Assembly: GCA_030407085.1 (NCBI GenBank) | Contig: CM059586.1 | Span: forward strand, 90,765,501 to 90,829,500 | Length of the DNA stretch: 64,000 bases | Direction of reading: 5' to 3' | From: Trichopria drosophilae | Lineage: Eukaryota; Arthropoda; Insecta; Hymenoptera; Diapriidae | In this document: positions 57,701 to 64,000 of the stretch, one piece after another | How the letters are laid out: each line of letters begins with the position of its first letter | How positions within the stretch are numbered: the stretch's first letter is position 1 | The notes under the pieces: generated by a model | The model's input: the letters and a program-made list of their open reading frames with translations, nothing else | Database searches by the model: none | What the model was told of the DNA's origin: nothing | Made by a program: the position numbers and the translations under genes

Positions 57701-58690
57701 CTAAGAAAAACAAAATTAAGTATTTATGATAAATCGGTCATTCTAGAATAGATCGTCTGATTCGTGATGCGACCCATTCGCAAAAATTGCTTTTTATAGC
57801 ATGTTTTGCTAAAACAATGTGTTTAGAAAGTAAGTACCAAGAATTATTCGTGTCAACATTACATTTTTCTGTTATAAATTGTTAATACCGGCGTTTGGTT
57901 ATTTTTTTTGTTTATTTTTACAAGATATACTTGGGATATTTATCAACCCAATAGTGACTCTGAATCGAGTCTTGAAAATACGAAGTCGTTGGACCAAAAA
58001 TAATTACGAGTTTAGACAAATTATATAGTTTCTGTACAGGAAATATTTCTGGAATAACATTTCTGAAAGTTCTATCCAAAGACATTGGTAGGTCAGAAAA
58101 AAGTTATCCTACAATCAAAATTTCCAGTACCAGAAAGTTGCATTGTTTTATACCTCTTAACGCCCGAACAATAAGAATGTGGAGAATAAAAAGTTGAGAA
58201 AAGTAGATAGATGTTTCAATCACCAGACAAAGTGTGTAATAGTTTAATATATTTTTATACTTAATTCATTTAACCCTTTGTGTATCAAAAATATTTTATT
58301 CAATATAAAAAAAGTAGTGTTTAATTGAAAAGACTTTTCGAAAAATAAGGATTGGAGTAAACTAACTTCATGGTTGTTTTTTTTAGAGGTTAAATAAGTT
58401 GAATAAGGCCTCGAGCGTGATCGGACATGGACAAAGAGCAAGAAAATTTTGTGCTGATCTTTACGAATTACAAGTAACTTTTCCAATAATTTTTTGTTTT
58501 GGGAAAATTGTTTAACTTATTTGCCACCCGGTAAGTGATTCTGGATAAATTCTGTTGCTAGGAAATATTTAAAAATCGATGAAGAAGTTACACTTTAAAA
58601 AATCAAAATGAATTTTACAACATAATATTATGTATACATTTAATTGTAAATAAAATGTAACATTTGAAGTGTTTAATTCTTGACCGCTTG
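57701..58690. other. Intronic or intergenic stretch upstream of the EPT1 exons
   Basis: No further coding exon recognised on the minus strand. Earlier exons of the gene must be more distant. Confidence 0.4.
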
Positions 58691-58695
58691 TATTT

Positions 58696-59001
58696 AACAT
58701 AATGTGCGTATACTTGGTGTGACGGTCCATATATTAAATGTAGAAAAAGTAAACAAGTAGAAAAAACCGTAACAAACGAATTGCGATGGCAATATGCGTC
58801 TGGCGCTTTGATAATAGATCTTCTTATGTGTTAAATTTTAGACTCACTAACTTTTAGATTTTAAATTAATATAATAAGTATCCCTCTTACGCTAATAATT
58901 TAAACTATTGTGAAAATTCGTCTGTTACGGTTTTTTCTACTTGTTTACTTTTTCTACATTTAATATATGGGCCGTCACACCAAGTATACGTACATTATGT
59001 T
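58696..59001. mobile_element. 306-bp palindromic MITE
   Basis: Arms of about 88 bp differ at only a few positions: AACATAATGTGCGTATACTT, GGTGTGACGG, AAAAAGTAAACAAGTAGAAA and AACCGTAACA are mirrored at 58,915-59,001. The outermost bases are TTAA at the left and TTGA at the right. The TACTTGGCGTGACGGT string recurs alone near 37,925. Confidence 0.65.
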
Positions 59002-59111
59002 GAATTTTACAACATTGAGCATGGGCAAAAAAATTACCCACGAACAACGTTGTAAGAGTACACAATTTAGTATTCTTTTGATATGCGACATTGTAAATTT
59101 ATAACGTAGTA

Positions 59112-59965
59112 TTATTTATTTATTTATTTATTTAGAATCAATGGCGAAAAGCCTATTACATAAAAATATAATAACAATATTAGGTGAAACTTAACAATAC
59201 AGTGGAAAAATAGAAAAATAAGATAACAATTAAATCGCTACCTATAAATATGTAATTAACATAAAATAAAAAAATTCATCCAAAAGTGGAAAACATTACA
59301 AAAATTCGAGATTTAAATATCGATAACGACTCCAGTTCTCGAACTTCAGGCAAAAGTGAGTTCCATGCTCTCCGCAACCGAGTTATCGGAGCATAATACC
59401 CTATATCCGATCGATTAACCTCCTCAATTAATAATCTCTGTAAACGAATGCTGTAAGCAATCTGACGTAAAGGAAAGGACTGTCTCAATTCGGTACACTT
59501 AATGATGCCCTTCATTATTTTAAAAGTATTGATTAAATCAAATCTATTATGAATAGATTTAATGGAGGGCACATTAAAATACTTTGCCAGAGCGGAATAA
59601 TCGTGATCAATAATACTCATTGGTGATCCTTTTTTATAAGCTAAATAACGTATAAATTTATGCAAGACAGACTCTAAGATTCTAATATCCTGCGCATAAT
59701 GAGGGGACCAAATCGGAGAACAATATAAAAGACTGGGTAATACAATTGATTTGAATATTGAGATAATCGCAGGGATACTACGAAAATCTCTAGTAGATCT
59801 TTTTAGAAACCCCAATACAGATGTTGCGTTTGAGACTGTCCTAATTAAATGCTCTTTATAGTTAAGAGAGTTATCTAAAATGATACCAAGATCCTTCACA
59901 GAGCTTACAGAGTCCAGAGGCTGGTCATTAATCTTATAATTAGACCAGACAGGAGAGTGAATTTT
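59112..59965 (-). pseudogene. LINE RT C-terminal half with 3' tail
   Basis: Open from about 59,965 (KIHSPVWSNYKIND, KDLGIILDNSLNYKEH) through LPSLLYCSPIWSP to a stop at 59,276; a 3'UTR then ends in (AAAT)n at about 59,115-59,135. The polymerase core is absent (5' truncation). It resembles the LINE at 46.8-48.3 kb. Confidence 0.8.
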
Positions 59966-60149
59966 AACAAACCGTACAAAGTTACATTATTAAACAAATT
60001 TTATGTCTGAATTTTACCAGTGTGGTGCAAATTTCGTTTTGATTTTTTACAGTGTACAAATTAGATGGCATGTTAGGGAAATGACAGGTAACAAGTTCTC
60101 TAATCTGCCATTCAATTTATAATTTTCCCATCTATATTCCAAATATACG

Positions 60150-61090
60150 AGAAATTAAATTAAATAATAATGGCCATCAACAAAGCGATCAAGTACTCCA
60201 AATTGTTAAATGCATAAAATATTTAGGAATAGAGCTTGACTATAGATTAAAATGGACTCAACATATAGAACTTATTATTAACAAACTTCGATACCTAATT
60301 TTTGTTTTCTATAGGTTAAAAAGGATAATGAATATTAAGACACTACGCACGATATATTTTACAATATTTGAATCAATATTGACATATGGAATTGTTGCCT
60401 GGGGAGGTGCATATGACAAAATTAGACGGCGAGTGCAATCACTACAATCGAGAGTTTTAAAAATAATATACAGTAATTACAGGAATCAAATTACAACGTC
60501 AGAAATATTTAAGAAAGCTCAAATAATGAACATCAGACAACACTACTGTTACACAGCTTTAAGAACATATATAAAGGACGGTTACTTTCACCCAGTGAAA
60601 TTTTTAAAGAAGACGCGTATCCACCATAGAGAAACTGTAGAAATTCCAAATTGGAAAAAAACAAGCAGCAGAAGATCCTTTTTATATATTGCACCTATCA
60701 TTTACAATAAGATAGAAAAAACCAAAATAAGACAGTAAAGATCTAAAGACAAAGCAAACAAAAGCTGGATACTAAATAGACCTGATATATGGAAGTTTTT
60801 TACGGGATAACACTGTACTTCACAAGCACAAGAACATCATCGAAAACTACTACGCCATTAATTTTACAATATAATGATATAACATCTGGATGCAGACGAG
60901 CTAAGCTCAAGCATCCTATAAATTTTGCGAAAAATTTATCTAAATTGCCAACATACACGCAATTAAATTACATACTGGAAATATTATTTATGTGTTATAA
61001 TAATCATATATAAGTTAGAATTAATGCATGATAATGTATACTACATTGTATTACTGTATGCGTGCAATAAATATCAATATCAATATCTAT
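60150..61090 (+). pseudogene. LINE RT C-terminal fragment, second clade
   Basis: The frame is open from about 60,205 (KYLGIELDYRLKW) through ILTYGIVAWGGAYDK and LQSRVLKIIYSNYRN to a stop at 60,738. A second frame (60,789-61,013) continues the C-terminus after a frameshift. The end carries AATATCAATATC repeats, a simple-repeat tail. It resembles the LINE in the CHCHD7 intron more than the 59.3-kb copy. Confidence 0.75.
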
Positions 61091-61324
61091 TTTTAAATAT
61101 TTCCTAGCTACAGAATATATCCAGAATCTCTTATCCGGTGGAAAATAAGTTAAAAAATATTGCCATAACAAAAAAGTATGCGAAAAGTTGTTTGTAATTA
61201 TGAAAGATCGGCGCAAAATTTTCTTGATTTTTGCCTGTCATGCTCGAGGTCCCTTAAAAATTAAATAAATAAAAAATGAAACAAGGTCCCACAAAATTTC
61301 TGTTTCGAGTTCAAAGAGAGCACT

Positions 61325-61565
61325 TTGACCCTTTCGCAGTGTCGGACTAAAATCAGAAAGTGGACTCATAATGGGATCCAGGCAACGAAATTTGATGGCT
61401 AAACGTATACGACTGTTTTCGGGGTCACTGATTATGAATCTGATGTCTGATTTTTGAAATTTAAAATGGCGAATCCATTATGACAGCCGAAAATGTGAAT
61501 TTTAATTCTTGCGCATTTAAATTAGCCATGTCTTCTATAGAAGACATCGACAGTGAAGGGGTTAA
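61325..61565. mobile_element. 241-bp TTAA-type element containing the module
   Basis: Left TTGACCCTTTCGCAGTGTCG, right GACAGTGAAGGGGTTAA, whose reverse is TTAACCCCTTCACTGTC. Between them lies CGGGGTCACTGATTATGAAT then TTTAAAATGGCGAATCC, a module copy. This ties the module to the TTAA elements. Confidence 0.5.
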
Positions 61566-61919
61566 AGAATATACTCTCAAAAATTCACCTCATTCTGTTT
61601 TTCATTCTAGGAACGACAAAGCGACAAAATCGACCACTCTGAGGCAACGGGACCTTTTATTTGCGGCATAGTGGTACATACGTTGTACCACCTAGATTTA
61701 TTCACATTTCCTTACTTTTCTCGCAGAGTATGAAAGATATGGAGACGAAATCTTTTTTCATTTCCTATATAGAACTAATATAACTATTAAAAAAATCATC
61801 TGCTCGTTTAGTGTTATTATTATAATTATTATTAACAAATAAAATTGAAAAGACTGTGTTTTTTTCGAATAAATTCATTTTTGCAAACTACACAAGCTTT
61901 TTTTTAACGGTAGATTATT

Positions 61920-62120
61920 TATGAGGGTTTTTGTGGTCGCTGATCACGAATCCGACGTTAGTTTTACCAAATTCAAAATGGCAGATCCAATATGGCGGCG
62001 AAACAATTTTTAAAATGCCTCATTTTCAACAAAATTTGTTACTCGAGGATTTTGAGAGTTGCAGATTACGAATCCGATGTTAGTTTTACCAAATTCAAAA
62101 TTACGAATCCAATATGTGGG
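61920..62120 (+). repeat. Two tandem module copies
   Basis: GTCGCTGATCACGAATCCGA then AAAATGGCAGATCCAATATG (61,936-61,995), and GAGAGTTGCAGATTACGAAT (62,052 onward), each followed by GTTAGTTTTACCAAATTCAA. Unit length is about 118 bp. Confidence 0.65.
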
Positions 62121-62184
62121 CCAAACAAATTTTAAAATGTCTTATTTTTAACAAAACTCCAGCGTTTGGAAAAGCTAGTACATT

Positions 62185-63925
62185 ACGTCAATCCTTAAAT
62201 CCGGGGACAAAAGGAATGTCATGAACCATTGGCCTATTTCAGTTTTGAGTGTTTTCCCAAAACTGATGGATTGCATCGTGGCAGACAAGTTCATGTCATC
62301 TTTTCTTAATGTATATCATGGTGGCCGCTTTTTTCTCGGAAAAAAATTCCCTGACTTTTCCCAGATTTTTCCCTGACCAATATTTTAATGATATCTATTA
62401 AAAATAAACAATACGGATAAAAATGTTTTAAAAACAGCTACACATTTTCAATAAATTCTTTATTTTTTCAATCAACAACGAGTAGTATATTCTAAAACAT
62501 ATTATCTATAAAAATCCAGAAAAAAAACTCATATTCCTGCGGATTTTTTCGTGTTTAATTCAAAATAATAGTAGAAAATTTGTTGGGGGTTCTCAAAATT
62601 TGTTATAAAATGTCAAGTTCTGCGGTAATATGTTACTCAATAATTATAAATGTTGATAAATTTTAGAATTTAGGCGATTTTAGACAGTATATTCAAAGTA
62701 TTGTTAAAATTCTTACGAATGTTGACAATAACAAAAAATTGCCATAAATTTTATATTTTTCAAATACTATTGGACAAATATCAACTACTTAAAATAGAAA
62801 TGGTAAAATAATCATTTAAACCAATTAATATTCTCAAAATTCGGGAGTTTTGTGCTGTTTTCAACATTTTAAAAAATTTTCTACGATTTTTAGCCTTTTT
62901 ATGCAATTTCAAAGATTTTTGAAGATTTAAAAAAATGTATGAAAGTTTTCTATCATTTTCAAAAGGTTTTATTTATACAAATATTTGTTTAAATAGAGAA
63001 TTAGTATGGCAAATATTTTTGAAATATTCTGTAAAGTATCTTTATAGAAAGATAAATATCTTTAAATATAAAATTGTTTGCATTTATTTTTGTTAAACTA
63101 TTAAATTTTATTCAAATCTGTTAGAATATATTCAATACCGAAATGTGTTATTGTTAAACGTGTTTTTTGTTGCAAGGTACCAGAACGTTTAAAACTGAGC
63201 AGTACCACAAATATATTCAATTTAAGATTATTTTGTTTTCTCAAAATTGTTGGTTTTTGGTGAAATCTGTCGAAAATGTTCAAAACTGAAATATGTTATT
63301 GATAAAAAACGTTAATATTTGTTTAAATTTGTGAGAAAGCATTTAAAATCATTTAAAAGAATTTTATGCGAAACACGATAAATAAAGCATTTTTCTGAAA
63401 ATGAAATTGTGCGATTTTTTGTTAAATAATGTTTTCACTTTTTAAAGATTTGTCTACAATTTACTTTTTCCCTGACCAATTTTGAAATTCTCTGACTTTT
63501 CCCTGATTCCCTGACCAATTTTGAAATTCCCTGACATTTCCCTGATTTCCCGGTTTTCCCTGACGGTGGCCACCATGTATATGTAATGAACAGCATGGGT
63601 TCATAAGGGGAAGACCAATGACCACAAACTCGCTTTTGTTTCTGGATTATGTCTCAAATGCTCTTGAGAGATTTAAACAGGTCGATGCTGTCTATCTCGA
63701 CTTCTCCAAGGCCTTCGATTCAATTGATCATGGTCTTTTGGTTAGTAAACTCTGCAACTTAGGCATTGGAGGGTCAACAATTAGATGGCTCAGCTCTTAT
63801 CTTACAAACCGTTCGCAGATTGTTTGTATTCGTGGCGGCCTTTCAAACCTTTACCAGGTTTCATCTGGTGTTCCACAAGGGTCTCATTTAGGGCCCATTC
63901 TCTTTACACTATTCATAAATGATAC
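62185..63925 (+). pseudogene. LINE RT N-terminal/core fragment split by an insertion
   Basis: 62,200-62,316 reads KSGDKRNVMNHWPISVLSVF and KLMDCIVADKF, the fingers region. After the insertion it resumes at 63,585 with NEQHGFIRGRPMTTNS, then DAVYLDFSKAFDSIDH and SSGVPQGSHLGPILF, and FIND at about 63,919. The catalytic YADD is missing because the frame ends at a probable second insertion. Of jockey type; inactive. Confidence 0.8.
62317..63574. mobile_element. 1.26-kb insertion with GGTGGCC ends and CCCTGAC repeats
   Basis: Interrupts the LINE frame. The left end reads CATGGTGGCCGC and the right end GTGGCCACC. An 8-bp match, ATGTATAT, flanks both sides (62,309-62,316 and 63,575-63,582), as in hAT elements. 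CCCTGAC repeats crowd both subterminal regions, e.g. TTCCCTGACTTTTCCC. AT-rich interior; no transposase seen. The exact end is uncertain by a few bases because ATG repeats at the junction. Confidence 0.6.
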
Positions 63926-63927
63926 AG

Positions 63928-64000
63928 TGGCCCTCCCCTTATTTTAAATCCTATTATTTTAACTGCGTCCTTTATTTTAACTTTCTTTCGTCCCTTATGT
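63928..64000 (+). mobile_element. Possible DNA transposon end running off the window
   Basis: Right after the RT sequence FIND the DNA reads TA then CAGTGGCCCTCCCCTTATTT. A TA followed by CAGTGG is a typical Tc1/mariner/pogo junction. The other end is not in the window. Confidence 0.3.

Noticed and set aside
58244..58486. Minus-strand 80-codon frame upstream of the EPT1 exons
   Set aside because: Shows none of the expected EPT1 motifs and no splice site that would join the 57,700 acceptor in phase.
1..64000. CRISPR arrays, rRNA or intact tRNA genes, prokaryotic operons
   Set aside because: No regularly spaced identical repeats with unique spacers, no rRNA motifs, no closing tRNA cloverleaf; the DNA is eukaryotic.

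Overview
This window is AT-rich, intron-bearing eukaryotic DNA, most likely from an insect. Evidence: short conserved exons with GT-AG introns, three metazoan genes whose encoded proteins read like arthropod orthologues, LINE reverse-transcriptase fragments of jockey/CR1 type, many short inverted-repeat DNA transposons, and isolated copies of the insect telomere motif TTAGG. The order cannot be fixed from sequence alone; Hymenoptera is a guess.

Layout. Positions 1-13,560 hold no gene I can support. Around 13.6-15.0 kb there is an exon-like open stretch (+) and a GC-rich block with a plausible first coding exon on the minus strand (14,261-14,338). From 15.0 to 32.1 kb the DNA is almost entirely nested non-autonomous transposons. 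A complete three-exon gene on the plus strand (32,145-37,098) encodes a 104-residue twin-CX9C protein of the CHCHD7/COX23 type. Its second intron carries a 3.2-kb transposon, which itself contains a MITE and a decayed LINE. A partial, decayed duplication of its last intron and exon start lies at 39.7-40.4 kb. A complete two-exon CHORDC1/Morgana gene (44,761-51,664, +) encodes a 334-residue HSP90 co-chaperone; its 5.9-kb intron splits the first CHORD domain and is full of LINE and MITE debris. The last three coding exons of a SELENOI/EPT1-type ethanolaminephosphotransferase (57,150-57,700, -) follow; the rest of that gene was not found and may lie beyond the right edge. The end of the window (59.1-64.0 kb) holds three LINE fragments, one split by a 1.26-kb insertion.

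The genes are housekeeping genes (mitochondrial intermembrane space, HSP90 co-chaperone, phospholipid synthesis) with no evident shared operon-like logic. The most interesting content is the repeat landscape. (1) Palindromic MITEs with 5'-CCC...GGG-3' ends share 2-bp target duplications; one interrupts a reverse-transcriptase frame, and excising it with one TT copy restores that frame exactly. (2) A set of TTAA-flanked foldback elements has long self-complementary arms, next to a possible piggyBac-type zinc-ribbon remnant. (3) A dispersed ~110-120-bp module is often found inside those elements. (4) The stop codon of the SELENOI/EPT1 gene is a TGA at nearly the position of selenocysteine in vertebrate SELENOI.
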